From: Symbiodinium microadriaticum
Lineage: Eukaryota; Sar; Dinophyceae; Suessiales; Symbiodiniaceae
NCBI GenBank assembly: GCA_001939145.1
Contig: LSRX01000717.1
Span: 30,862-94,861, forward strand
Length of the DNA stretch: 64,000 bases
Direction: 5' to 3'
This document shows, in pieces, positions 46,001-56,574 of this stretch. Both the position numbers and the translations under genes were made by a program. The notes under the pieces were generated by a model, which was not told the origin of the DNA, made no database searches, and saw nothing but the letters and a program-made list of their open reading frames with translations. How positions within the stretch are numbered: the first letter of the stretch is position 1; each line of letters begins with the position of its first letter.

Positions 46001-46356
46001 TGATGTCCGGCTCTTATACAATTAGCTTGGCAATTCGGCAGGCATCCTAGTTGCATTTCGACAGGCCAAGCGCCTCTGTGTCGGCTCTGGTCTTCGCACA
46101 CCCGGAGGCCGGCGTTCCGGCACTGCGAAGATTGAAGATTGCGGTTTCAAAGAGCAACGTTGTCAGCGTGCTTCGCATTTGCCATCGCAGGCCAAGTACT
46201 TCTCGGTTGGCCAGGTCAACGTTGATCAGGTGCAGCCTGGACCTTGGCGCGGCTGACCCGCGGACAAGCCCTAGACAATAAATCAGCTGCAAATGCATGC
46301 GGTCTGTTCTGAGGTCCTATTCGGAGCGCCGCGGCGAGGCTGGTGTGGAGGCGTGA
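37077..46356 (+). CDS. METH: Cobalamin-dependent methionine synthase with duplicated Hcy/folate modules
   Basis: Moves a methyl group from methyl-tetrahydrofolate through cobalamin to homocysteine. ATG at 37077 ([12 protein letters not shown]); a 60-base GC...AG intron (37127-37186) leads into an open 4154-base exon. That exon encodes two successive units, each with a homocysteine domain (zinc ligands in GINCALG and VGGCCGT) and a pterin domain ([33 protein letters not shown]). After 41340 the gene becomes intron-rich. Later exons give [11 protein letters not shown] (42029), [13 protein letters not shown] (42257), the cobalamin signature [12 protein letters not shown] (42718) with its axial His, [10 protein letters not shown] (43050), [12 protein letters not shown] (43282), [15 protein letters not shown] (43479), then reactivation-domain pieces [14 protein letters not shown] (44478), [13 protein letters not shown] (44947), [14 protein letters not shown] (45727), LVFAHPEA (46087) and [12 protein letters not shown] (46196). 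A last 82-base GC...AG intron (46232-46313) joins to [13 protein letters not shown] and TGA at 46354. Predicted length is about 1.9-2.0 thousand residues against about 1.2 thousand for the usual enzyme. Confidence 0.93.
37224..39161 (+). repeat. Methionine synthase module copy 1 (long direct repeat)
   Basis: First copy of a direct repeat with offset 2178 bases (726 codons), encoding the homocysteine and folate modules. It matches copy 2 almost base for base; the differences I noted are one near 37242 and a small cluster after about 38973. It is followed by a unique intronless 240-base tail and linker (39162-39401). This encodes the end of the folate module, a Pro/Ala hinge ([11 protein letters not shown]) and a second N-terminal leader ([15 protein letters not shown]). 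Confidence 0.95.
39402..41339 (+). repeat. Methionine synthase module copy 2 (long direct repeat)
   Basis: Second copy, in frame with the first. Near its 3' end it departs from copy 1 (HNSYAVDF against HNSYGIDF at about 41147), and just past its end it meets the first of four closely spaced introns. The intron-bearing tail that follows differs from copy 1 at many residues ([16 protein letters not shown] against [16 protein letters not shown]). Confidence 0.95.
41341..41739 (+). other. Cluster of four short GC...AG introns in methionine synthase
   Basis: By comparison with the intronless copy 1, introns are 41341-41394 (54 bases), 41448-41519 (72), 41553-41618 (66) and 41646-41739 (94). All start GC and end AG. 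The first three are multiples of three and free of stop codons, so the raw frame reads through them. Removing them restores the sequence order of copy 1. The fourth contains the TGA at 41661-41663, which is therefore not the end of the gene. Confidence 0.9.
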
Positions 46357-47255
46357 GCTGCAAAAATGATCAAAACTGGGCATGTGACTGGAGTAACCAG
46401 CTCTAGAGTGAAAGCTTCTCTGTCATTCTGTATGGTTGCCGCAATCTGTCTCGTTTGGTCCTGTCAGTAACTCATGGGAGTCATTCGTGCCGTGCCAAAG
46501 TGTGTCTGCACCGTTCCGGAGAAGGCGCTGTGCAAGACTGTTCTGATCGAATCCTGTGAAGCAACGCTGCCGTAAATCTGGATCCAAATGTAAGTAGGAG
46601 GCATGCCATTGAATGCCTTCATCTGAGCCCGCAGACTTGTGTCTACATATGTCTACATGAGTGGCACGGCTGCTGCTGTTGCTGCCTCACTTACATCAAA
46701 CATGTCTTCAGGGGACGGAGCGGTGGCTTGGGAGCACCGTGTTGGGCTATGAGAAGCAATGCGCCTTGATCGGATTGCATTGGAACTTCAGGTCAGGTTC
46801 ATGCTGCACTCTCTTTTGCGATTCTGCTTGACCCGAGGATGTCCAGAAAATCTGGCACACTCCTTTGCTGACGCTCACACAACTTCTTTGATCTAGCTTA
46901 GACTAATTCTGTCGCGCACTACTGCGTCCAGAATAATTCGTCAAGTCCAGACGACTCATTCGCAGGGGAAGTAAGCTGAAGTGGAGAGCCATACAAAGAT
47001 CTGTAGTGATGGGGAGAGACTGTACAACACAATATTGTCTCCAGAGGATGAGTCACGTGGAATTGCTAATACTTCCTCAATCTTCTCCTCACGCACGCAT
47101 CTGACTTCAGACGCAGAGTTGCGCGAAGCCTTAGGCAAGCCGTGACGTGCCGGGAAAAGGAGGGTTGCCCAGACGGTTCTCGGTGCACGAGCAGCCACTT
47201 CCTCCGACTTGGTAACTAGCAGCTGTATAGGCTGTAGCATGCATCGGATGCCATC
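46357..47255. other. Spacer after methionine synthase
   Basis: No protein-like open frame of note. Probably the 3' flank of methionine synthase and the 5' flank of the EF-hand gene. Confidence 0.4.
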
Positions 47256-47469
47256 ATGTCGGTTATTTCAGATCCCAAAATCAGTTTCTTCGACAGTGGG
47301 TTTGCAGGCATCGCAGGGTTTGGTCTGAATAGGGTGATGTCAGATGCCAGCTCAGTCAAGCACCTGAGGCCTTCGCGACCGGGGTTTTCATGGTTTCTCC
47401 GAGCCATGACACACCTGGCGTCAAGCGCCGCAAAAGTATCCTCGTAACAGAGGCGCTCACATGTCTGTT

Positions 47470-48817
47470 CTAGGGCTGAGACTGCGCCGCCGCTTCTTCG
47501 CTTCGGAGAGGCTTTGGACCTCATCGACCAGGCCCAGTCTGGCTCTGGCGACGTCGGGCAGGATGAAGTGGAGACGCTCCTGGCCGCCATGGGTCCGGAG
47601 CTCTTCTGAAGAGCTCTAAGACGTGATGTCGCGCTATGCCGCACTGCGAGGCCTGTCGGATGAGGATGCCAAGAAGGTCCTCCGGGCCGTTTTCGATCGG
47701 CGAGAGAAGACCACTTACGACTCTGTGACTGATGCAATACTGACACTGACCAGTGTCACGGAGAGCAACCTTGAAGCAATGATCGGGCGAGCTCTCTGTC
47801 TGCAGAGCTTCTGATTCAGACTCACTTGTGTGCAAGTGCCATGTGCACACCGGCGTGTATAAGGAGCACACGATCTGACCAAGTTTTGCTGGTTGAGTCC
47901 TTGACTAGGTCCACTGAGTTGAAGACCTGAGGTTTCGCTGTTCAAGAGGGCATTCCGCAAGATCGACGTCGATGGCAATTCTAAATTGAGCTTTGGAGAG
48001 GCGCGCAGTGCGCTTTATGTGCTCATGCCAATAAGTTGCTCGAGTGTGCTACTGCTGGAAGACACTCCTGTTGTGCAGCATAGATGGTCAGAGTCACAGC
48101 CCGTCAGATCGTTGGAATGATGGATTCTCTGCACATGGAGAAGAAGTTTGCCGCTGAAGTGTTCTCTTTCTTGGATGCGGATGATTCCGGCGACATCACC
48201 TGGCAAGAGTTCGTCCGCGGTGTCAGCGATGCTCAGTTTTCTGTACGCTTTCCGCAGATTACGCTGGAAGCCTTGGTGGCCTTGCCTTCCAGCCTGGCGC
48301 GGGACAGGTATCCTGACAGCAGAATGATAAGGCCAACATGTGGAAGCCCTTCCGCAGATTGCATCCGCTAGTGAAATTTGATCCAAAGATACAAGCTCTG
48401 TCCCAACACGATCCGTCCAGGCTTATCAGCGCAGAAGAGGAGGCTGAAGCAGTCAACAACCTCCCTGCCGTGGAAAAGTCGCTGTATTGGTTGCTGTCTT
48501 TGATGTATGGTCGGTCTTCCCCGAACCGAATAGCTCCAATGGAGGAGGAGGAGGAGGACCTGAGCAGTGGCCCCAGGCTTCAGGATTCCCAGGATTCCGA
48601 GCCGCTACCTGGCATGAAGTTGCCATGGTTCGCATCTGAAAGATCGGAAAAGAAAGAGGCGAACGAGCTCAGCCCCAGCTGCAGCTCCAGTGATTCAGAG
48701 CTGACGGCAACGACCAGTGAATCATCCCATGCACCCACGGAGCATGCCGTGACGGCGCCGTGGCCAGACTCACCATACGCCGTGAAGTCGCGCAAGGTGC
48801 CGAAGGGCGAAGGGTGA
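47470..48817 (+). CDS. EF-hand calcium-binding protein with acidic Ser-rich tail
   Basis: Exons read in order: about 47480-47607 GEALDLIDQAQSGSGDVGQ then DEVETLLAAMG (a degenerate EF-hand); about 47620-47720 YAALRGLSDEDAKKVLRAVF; about 47931-48010 FKRAFRKIDVDGNSKLSFGE, an EF-hand loop starting at 47964; and about 48084-48240 IVGMMDSLHMEKKFAAEVF followed by LDADDSGDITWQEFV, a canonical EF-hand loop from 48174. The last exon (about 48330-48817) gives a linker (MWKPFRRLHPLVKFDPKI), a helix (LPAVEKSLYWLLSLMYG), an EEEEED run and a Ser-rich tail ending at a TGA near 48815. The protein binds Ca2+ through at least two sites. The upstream start is not located; a 5' exon at 47256-47447 is possible. 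It could also be the C-terminal part of a larger protein such as a channel. The EF-hands are firm. Confidence 0.65.
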
Positions 48818-50290
48818 CTGGTTGTAAGTCAGTGTCAGTGCCGAGGTGTACTGAGCTGTCTTGAACATCCGCCCACCCGCTTCCATGCCCTGCAGGCACG
48901 AGATGTCGTAGTGATTACAAGGACGCAGCCGAAGAACCCCGACAAGGCTCTGTTTTTCTCTTTCCCTCTCCCTCACTTTCTCTCTCTCCGGGGTCTGTTT
49001 TTCTTCGTGCTGTGCTCGTGCGTGCTGACCCTCGCCCCATGGACCCACGCCGGGTTCTTTTTTTTTTTTTTTGTGTGTGTGTGTGTCTAAGTAGTACAGC
49101 ATGATGAGTAGCACACTCATAAATCATAGTGCCGTTTTGTGTAAACAAAAAGCTGTAGACGAGAGACTACAGGGTCATAGGACGGCGAACAGAAATATTG
49201 CAGGCTTGGCAAAGGCACGTCTTGATAAAGGTATGGGAAATGGCTCATGGGGTGGACAACGTGAGAACGCGAGCCAAGCAAGTTTTGCAGAAAGGATACT
49301 ACAGGAATATCGAACAAGTCCAAACGCCGCAGCACCGGGCTTTAAACTTTAAACCATGACGATGCTTGAAAGCGCCCTCACCAGAAGCTGCCTTCTGTTG
49401 CAAATTAGCATGCAGCTTCTGCCCGAAACGTCATTGCAAAGCTAGATGTTGGGAAGATGGTATGACTTCTCAGCAGCCTCGCATTTGCTTGAGCGAACAC
49501 TCAATGCATCAATTGGTTATTACACTCCACTGAAAGGTCGTCAATATACTTCGGACTGAAAGTGAACTACCACGGATGCATCGACATCGCAGCTAGTCAA
49601 CACCTTATGTCAGTCAGACTTGCTCCAGACGGGCCAGGTGCAGGGAGGAAAGTCACGCGCCAAGGCACAGCTACACGTGCAGAGACATTAACGTTCCACA
49701 GCAAAGCGAAATTTGCGAATGCGACTGTGCATTGGAGTACATAGCTTTCAACACAGAGCGCTTCGCAAGATTCCTGCCAAACCATCAACATTGGCAGAGA
49801 ACAGACTACAAGAGACTGTAAGAGGAAACGCAGGGCGATCATCGTTGCAAGTTCGGACACTTCGGTGACACATGCAAAAGAACCAGCAAGAGTTTTCTTG
49901 GCCAGATCCTTCGGTCTTGTGCAGTCCTCATGCAGCTTTCGGTTCTGATGTCAACAAAACCGTAAGTTGTCTGGTGTATGTTGTAGATCATGCATCGTAG
50001 ACTGTAGGTTGTAGACAGTAGATTGTATATTGATGCGTGTAGCTGTCACATTGTATGTGTAAAGGTATGTGTACATGGAAACTTTTTTCTATCTCTGTAA
50101 CATTTTGCTTCTGTTTCTCTCTCTGTCCCTCTCTCTCTCTCTCCTTCTCTGTTTTTCTGTCCGGCGCGTTCGCGGTTCCTCTCCCTCTGTCTCTTTCTCT
50201 CTCGCTCTCTCGCTCTCTCTCTCTGCGTCTGTCTCCAGCCTCACCACGATTGCACAGCGGCTTGAGCCTCTCAGCTTGCCTTTTGCATTG
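48818..50290. other. Spacer with microsatellites
   Basis: No protein-like frame recognised. Contains a T-run followed by (GT)n at about 49058-49087 and a long CT-rich tract at about 50107-50226. Both are typical of intergenic DNA here. Confidence 0.5.
50107..50226 (+). repeat. CT-rich microsatellite tract
   Basis: About 120 bases of TCTCTG and CTCTCT units interrupted by a short GC-rich phrase (GGCGCGTTCGCGG). It is imperfect, so it is not a young expansion. Confidence 0.8.
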
Positions 50291-50299
50291 CTGTGTCTC

Positions 50300-51250
50300 T
50301 TGGATTGCCATCTGCAGGCGCAGCTCGCAACACTTGCCAGAAAGAGTCGTCCGGTCATCGTAACCAGGACGCAGCCGAAGCATCCCGATCCTTGGCAGTG
50401 CTTGATGGGGTGGTCAGTGCTGCAGGCTGCAAGTATGGAGCAGAAATAAACAGAGGAACTGTCAGGGCCTTTTTGCAACAACGTAGTGGAACGGTAAGCT
50501 GCGGAGGTCTCGCTCGTTCTGAGTGGCACCGTGCGAGACTCGGGGAAAAATCACAGCTGAGGAACATGTGCGCCTGGCGATAGTGCGGCCTCCGAAGCAA
50601 GCTCCTGTGGCGCTGCCGCCGGCACTGCTCTCCACACCATCGCCTCAATCGCACACAAAGCAAGAGAAGCCTCAGAGGCAGCGTCAGAGCCTTCAGCATC
50701 TGAGGGACCCCTGAAGATGCACATGCCTCAGGGAGCAGAAAGAAAAATACAGGCCACCTGCAAAAGAACATGCACAGCGCCGCGGGCTCGGTGTTTTGAT
50801 AGAAATCTAGGCCCTCAGCTCCGCTTGAAGTTGGCTTGGCGAGAGTGCAACAGAGTAGGAGAAGCTTTCGTGGACTTCGAAGTCCCCAGACTCCAAGAGG
50901 CCAGCGCTCTCGCTGCCGTCATAAAGCCATCTGTGTTCAACCGGCACGAGGTGCCGGATGAGAAGCCTCGAAGACCATCTTTCTCTGCCCCTGTGTGGAG
51001 TGCCCAGAAACGCAAGAGCCTTCGACGATCCGACAGCAAATCCGCGTTGGACAGGCAATCACTCGCTCGAAGAGGCAGCGTGGTCGGAGCTGCTGTATCT
51101 TCGATGTGCGGGGCTTTGCCCGTGGGGTTCTGCTTCGATGACAGACTCACAACCGCTTGCTCAATTTGCTTCCCGTCATTGCTTCGCGTCCCAGGCTGCA
51201 AGGTATCGTGTTTCAGTCGAACAAGCCGCCGAAGGCATGGTCACTGACAT
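50300..51250 (+). CDS. Unrecognised protein, basic and Ser-rich
   Basis: Three open pieces on + look coding. 50332-50500 (NQDAAEASRSLAVLDGVV) and 50545-50712 (ITAEEHVRLAIVRPPKQ, then Gln/Pro-rich) are followed by 50717-51247. The last includes KLAWRECNRVGEAFVDFEV and a Ser/Arg segment with QKRKSLRRSDSKSALDR that offers RRxS-type kinase sites. The stretch 50815-51110 is the most convincing. No family is recognised and joins are not resolved. Confidence 0.35.
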
Positions 51251-51680
51251 GACACTGACATGTTTTTTCGAAGCGGGAATTTTTCCGAACGAATCCAAGG
51301 CGACGATGAAGACCATGTCCATCAAGGCCTCTTGTCTCTGCATACCTAGCAGGAATTTGCCACAAACTACACCCAGCACACCTGACTCTGGCATGCAAGC
51401 AGGATGCCGTCACCACGATGCGTGAGATGGAGGTGGAGGCAGACATAAGTGACATAATCTGTTTGCAGCGTACTTGTGACTAAACGGGTGCTTTGGCTTG
51501 ACTTGATTTGAGGGTTAACTCCCTACGACCTGTTGGCCATCGAGCCAGGACAGCAAGGCTCATGTTCTCACGGAGGAAAAGAGGGGAGCACTCTGGCGTT
51601 GTTCACATGCAGCGAGCTTAATGTAAAGTCCACAGACGCGTTTTCTGAGCAAGAGCCTGGGATGTCAAAGCACTCAGGGC

Positions 51681-51858
51681 GCAGTTCTCGCCGGCGTGAT
51701 TGCGGGAATTGGTGCTGCATTCTTCGCACAGGCAGAGATTGGGGCCCTGGTAGTTGGAGGTAGTTGGAGGTGGGCATTCGCCTCGGAGAGTCCGGAGGCG
51801 CTTAACGATCTGACCGCAACCATGGTCGATGAGGAGGAAGACTGGCTAGGCCGGGCTA
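51681..51858 (+). CDS. Hydrophobic exon, putative membrane segment
   Basis: Frame reading GAVLAGVIAGIGAAFFAQAE then IGALVVGG, a small-residue-rich hydrophobic stretch compatible with one or two membrane helices. It is followed by an acidic soluble piece (FASESPEALNDLTATMVDEE). It may belong with the preceding exons or with the next ones. No family recognised. Confidence 0.3.
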
Positions 51859-51899
51859 GGCTAGTTACACCGTCACTCTAGTCTGCCGTAGCAAAGTGA

Positions 51900-53300
51900 C
51901 CCAACGTCCGTCAGCCTTCAACAGCATCGCCGGCAGCTTTTCTCTGGTCGCTCGCTCAGACTGCAGTCAGGCATCTGCTTGAATGAACTGGCGAAGCGTG
52001 CTCAGATATGGTCATTGGCCGAAATGGTCGTTTGCTGCATCGTCGCGTTCTCGGGCTTGACTTCGGCACCTATCCTGCCTTTAAGATCGATCTTCGACAA
52101 TACGACAAGGCACGTAGCAAGCAGTCTGCGAACGCATATTACAGGCAACGGATCACTGTCAACATCTGTCAACACATGCAGCCGTCCGGGTCAGGGCTAA
52201 AGACCCCCGTGACTTCTCGTGCTCAGCATCGTGGCTGCAAAGGGGTCGCGGGTCGTGATTCTGTTGCAAGCTGCCTGGCGCTGTACGTCGTCGCTCTGCA
52301 CCCTGCGTCTCCCACTTCTTGCAATTTCCGACACTCAGCGATTGACAAGGTCTACTGTAAGCTTCAATGCAAGCTTTGGCCTGTAAGAGCCGACAAAATG
52401 CTGGAATATGGTGATGCGATGCGCTGTTGTGCTACAGTGAGCAACTTCATGTACAAAGGTCGAGCTCGCATTCAATTCGGACAAGCACCGGTGAACCCAT
52501 TCTGCGCAATCGTAGTGTCAGCCATTTATGGCATCATGTTTCCAACTAACCGACAGAAGGACGGGCGAACCATCATCTGAAATCAGGTGTGAAAAGCAGC
52601 AGGAGAACATTCACATGCGAAAAGTTCATGGATTTTTCCAGCATAGATGTTTCGATATACGCGTGCAAGTAGACCTACCGTTCCGTGCAGTAAGATACGT
52701 TGTGTGCAGCTGAGACCGCACCAGGAAGACCACTGGCTGGGGCCGAATTTGGTGGAATTTCCTCTAATTAGGAAAGCTCGTCGCACTAAGTCCTCGAAGC
52801 TTCCAAAGGCGGGCCGTTCCTTCGCTGTCAGGTCTTCTGCGATTGTCACTGGCTACTTCTGAAACCTCGCTCAAGGGGTGGGGGCAGAGGAGGAGAGTGT
52901 GCAGTCACGGCAAACATCCCAAGGACCGATGCTGTCGTCTTTCATTGACATCCGCGCAAGGTCTAAGTCTGGCATCTGTGCATATGTGGAATTTAGAAGT
53001 CGTGCGGTCATAGCGGTGGTATCTGGTGCGTGAGGAGTCGGGCAGCATGTCAAACGTCTGCTGTACTGTTTGACGGTCCAGCTGTCTGCTGTCCGCTTTC
53101 CAGAAAGTGCAAGAATGGCGTGAGCACTCTGCTCCACTTCTTCGCGTATCTTCACATGCACAGCCTCTGTTCACACTCAGGCCGCCCTTGTTGCAGCCGT
53201 CAGGATGACCCGCATATGTGGCATCACGTGTGAGCCCCGAGTTAAGAGCAAGAGCTAAGAGGCCACGAGTGCTTCTTGCTGATCTTTGCTCCTGATGCTC
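51900..53300. other. Stretch without a recognised gene
   Basis: Overlapping short frames. A + piece at 52008-52110 (HRRVLGLDFGTYPAFKIDL) is mildly protein-like; the same bases in the next frame encode a hydrophobic run. No decision possible. Confidence 0.25.
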
Positions 53301-53317
53301 CCTGAAGGCTTGTGCCC

Positions 53318-53545
53318 ATGGACCGGGAGCGTGCGATGCTTGCAGGATCACTTGCACGTGCAGCCCAAACCCCAGCGATCGCTGACGTCATCGAAACTCT
53401 TCTCGCAGCGGCCTAGGCCTTGGAGCTGGGGCATCCCAAGGTTCGAACCTTTGGGATTGACCCTCACAAGCGAGAGCCGGCCTCAGAGCGGAGACGGCTG
53501 CTCAAAGCGAGACTGGACTCGAGTCGAGGCCAGCAAATTTCTCCT
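53318..53545 (+). CDS. Unrecognised exon with an in-frame TAG
   Basis: An ATG at 53318 opens MDRERAMLAGSLARAAQ and IADVIETLLAAA. A TAG at 53414-53416 follows in frame, and the same frame continues at once with ALELGHPKVRTFGIDPHKRE and RRRLLKARLDSSRG before its next stop. Both halves look like ordinary charged helical protein. Either the two halves are unrelated, an unrecognised splice removes the TAG, or this is a decayed gene. No family recognised. Confidence 0.3.
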
Positions 53546-53639
53546 CCTCCTCTATGCCTTGCCGCTGCCTGAAAATCTCGCTCTTGAAGCCGCATGGTTC
53601 AGCTTGCAATACCATGTTGAAGCAGGATCTATATGGGCA

Positions 53640-54745
53640 GCCGTGGTGTCACCAAGTTCGTCATCAAGTTGATTGTCAAGAAGGTGCTAGATCGAGCATG
53701 GCGCCTTCGCGCCTTCATGGATTCATCGTGATGCGCTGGTGCATTACAGATATTGCTACAGGTCGCACCTCGGACGTTGCTGAAGTTCGCAGAGCGACTC
53801 GGCCGTGTCCGAAGTTGCGAGAAACCATGCCTGGCCGCAGTCGTACGCGAAGCGAGTACCCGATTCTGTTGGAGGTCTCGGAGGGCATATGTCAGAAATC
53901 GTGGCCGGCTGAGGATGGCTCCTTTGGTGATCGAGATTCTTATCAATGCCATACCCTTAGCATTAGACCACGGCCAATATGTCCGTCTGTAACACTGCAG
54001 ACAGGAAAGCCACAAGCTTGCTTGACCCAGGTCATGTTCAATTCTGTGACTGTCAGGCGTGGCAGGGCGCCAAACCTATACTGTCAGAGGACCTTCTAGG
54101 TCAAGGGTTACTGTCGGCCGCACCACTTCACCTTCGAGCCACATGCCCCACGCATCACGGAGTGCGCTCCAGTTCAGGCTTCGGAGCAGTGCTTTCGGTA
54201 CCCAGCTGTGTCCAGGCATCTGTCAGGCGAGCACACTCAAAAGGCAATCGTTCACAGTGACACGATCGAGGTATCAACAACTTGGAGGTGAGTGAAAGCT
54301 CCGATAGGAAAGCTCCGACAAACGTTTCGCTGTTCGGGCGAGTTGATCAGACGCTCCCGCACAGCACTAGCTCTTCTGCGGTTTTGGTGGACAGCTCGTG
54401 CTGATCTGCTGGTTATGAATCTTTGCAATTGCCGGTGTCCTTCTGCCTCCCTTGCACGAGGTGTGTATGTGAGTAGAACATGCTCAAGAGAATGCCAGCT
54501 CAAAGTTTCAGGAGTTCTTAGCGATGAACCTTGGCACATGGAGTGTTATCACCTTTGCGACAGTCCCGGACAAACCTTGAGTTCATGATCGCCGGGATGC
54601 GAGGCATAAAGACACTTGCAAGGTACGCCATGAATGAGGTCATGGTCTGCACTCTCGGCCCCTCTGCAACCGTAGAGGCCTTGCAGAGCCTGGCACTGTT
54701 CTGCACCGGACGGGTCCCGCCTCGATTTCCGACATGTGTCAGGTG
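53640..54745 (+). CDS. Unrecognised exons, partly hydrophobic
   Basis: About 53648-53730 reads VTKFVIKLIVKKVLDRAWRL, a basic-hydrophobic helix. 53753-53992 is open (LLKFAERLGRVRSCEKPC, then LVIEILINAIPLALDHG). About 54573-54742 reads MIAGMRGIKTLARYAMNE and MVCTLGPSATVEALQSL. The mix of basic helices and hydrophobic runs suggests a membrane-associated protein that may include the preceding exon. No family name can be supported. Confidence 0.28.
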
Positions 54746-55639
54746 ATGAGCCAGCTCATAAAAGCGCACCGGGAGAGTTGAAACTTAGCATTCAGCATCT
54801 GAAAGTGTGCGGCGAAAGTGGGCAGTGCTGAATCCTCTGCAGTTTCCCCAGGTGCTGTGGAAGAGCCTTTGCCGGGGCCCGACAGTAGGAGACAAACGTG
54901 TTGGGCTCCATCAGCTGACTGCGGCCTACTGTGACACAGTGATGAGCTGTGATATGCTTTGAGGCTTTGAGAAGGGCTGTGATATGCTTCGAGAGCCTTC
55001 CCTCAAAGCTGAGGTCTGATGAGCTGAAGTGCTTGGCCCTGCGAGCCGTAGGCCGCTGCTCACCGACACGGGTCCGATGCGGAGCCAGAGCGGAGGCGTC
55101 TCCATCACCTACAAGATGCAGATGCATCCCAACAGCCGGTGTTTGCAGCCTGGCGTAAACCTCCCTCTGTATTGGTAATGTGACTATTTTGCCAACAAAG
55201 ACTTGCTGATTTTTGCTGCATCATGTCTCCAGAAGGCTGAACCACACCGTCAACCTTTTCATAGATGATGGCTTTGTGAGTCGGGTCTGGGGCCAAGTCT
55301 AGCTACACGCGATATGAGACGAAACGGGAACACCTGCCGAGAAATAGCTTCAGGCCAAAAAGGAGTATGGCCAAAGACTGGAAGTGGTGGACCTGCCGTT
55401 TTCTGCCATTTCGAAATGAGCACTGTGTGTTTGTTCTATTGTGACAGGCGAAGCTAAAGCGCAAAGCCACCAAGTCCTTCTTGACCCTACCGAGCAGCAA
55501 GGCACATTGCCGGACAACATCGCGCAACCTCTAGTCTTGTCTCACTGTTGTGCACATGTGTGCGCCTGTTAAGGCCAGTGCCGGCACTGCAAGATCTGCA
55601 AGTGAAGGCGCGCCCCTTTCACCGCCCTCTTGACGGGGC

Positions 55640-56170
55640 GATCACGAGTCGATGCAAGCACAAGATGCTCGCTTCAGACCAGTGCGTTCCTTTTTGAGCT
55701 CAGGCGGTGGCTGCTGGAGTCGCTGGTTTCGTCGCTTTGCAGCAATGTTCGGTGTGTCAGAGTGGTCTGCTTCCTCAAGCCAGCCAGCCGAGGCGCCAAG
55801 GCACAGCCAGAGAAGCCTCTCGCTCACACTGGGACTGGGAGAAAGAGAGAAGGAATTAAGCTAGCATAAAAGCTAGAGTATAAAGCGGCAAAGGAAGGCA
55901 GAGGGCAGAGAGGAGAGGACTCTCCGAGTCTCTCTGAGGCCCCAGGAGTCGCTCTACGAGGAGCTGGCAGATCTGGGCCGGGAGCCCACCGCGCGGAGAG
56001 CGCGGAGCGCGGCCGCGAGGGTGCGACCACTCGAGGCTTGGACGACGAAGACTTGTTCTTCGATGGCTTGGCAGGCGAAGTTCGACGAGGTCATTGGGCC
56101 CCAATCCTTGATTCCCACAGCTTCGCTCTTCAGGATTAGACCACCGGGATGCGCTCTTTGCCTGCTCCAT
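55640..56170 (+). CDS. Unrecognised exons
   Basis: 55652-55864 is open (ARFRPVRSFLSSGGGCW, WSRWFRRFAAMFGVSEWS), and about 55950-56160 is open in another frame (YEELADLGREPTARRARSAA, WQAKFDEVIGPQSLIP). Both are basic and plausible as protein, but the second interval is open in two frames. No domain recognised. Confidence 0.25.
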
Positions 56171-56574
56171 GCTGCTGTTGGCACTCATGCTGGATGGTTG
56201 GAAGCCCGCTTTCTCCTTCGTGTAGATTGCGTAGATCAAATTGGCATGTCAAGGTCGCGTTGGGAAGTCAGACTGGTCGTTCATCACACGTGCTGCCAGG
56301 CAAAGCCGCTCAGTCCTGTTAAGTGGATCGATTTTCTTCAGCCGCTTGTTGTCATGAAGGAGTGTCAACCCTCCTCTGGAGGCGAATTGGCCGGATTCCA
56401 AGCGAAATAGTTTGACGGGCCCCAATGCTACATGCAACGGCTCGAAGATGCTGCATGCAAAGTCTTGCTGTGACCAGCAAGGTCGGGTGTTGTTCATCTG
56501 ATGAACATCTACACTGGTGGAAGGCCGTACTGTAGTGCTCCTTCGCGAGAGTCATCCTCCGGTTTTTCCAAGCA

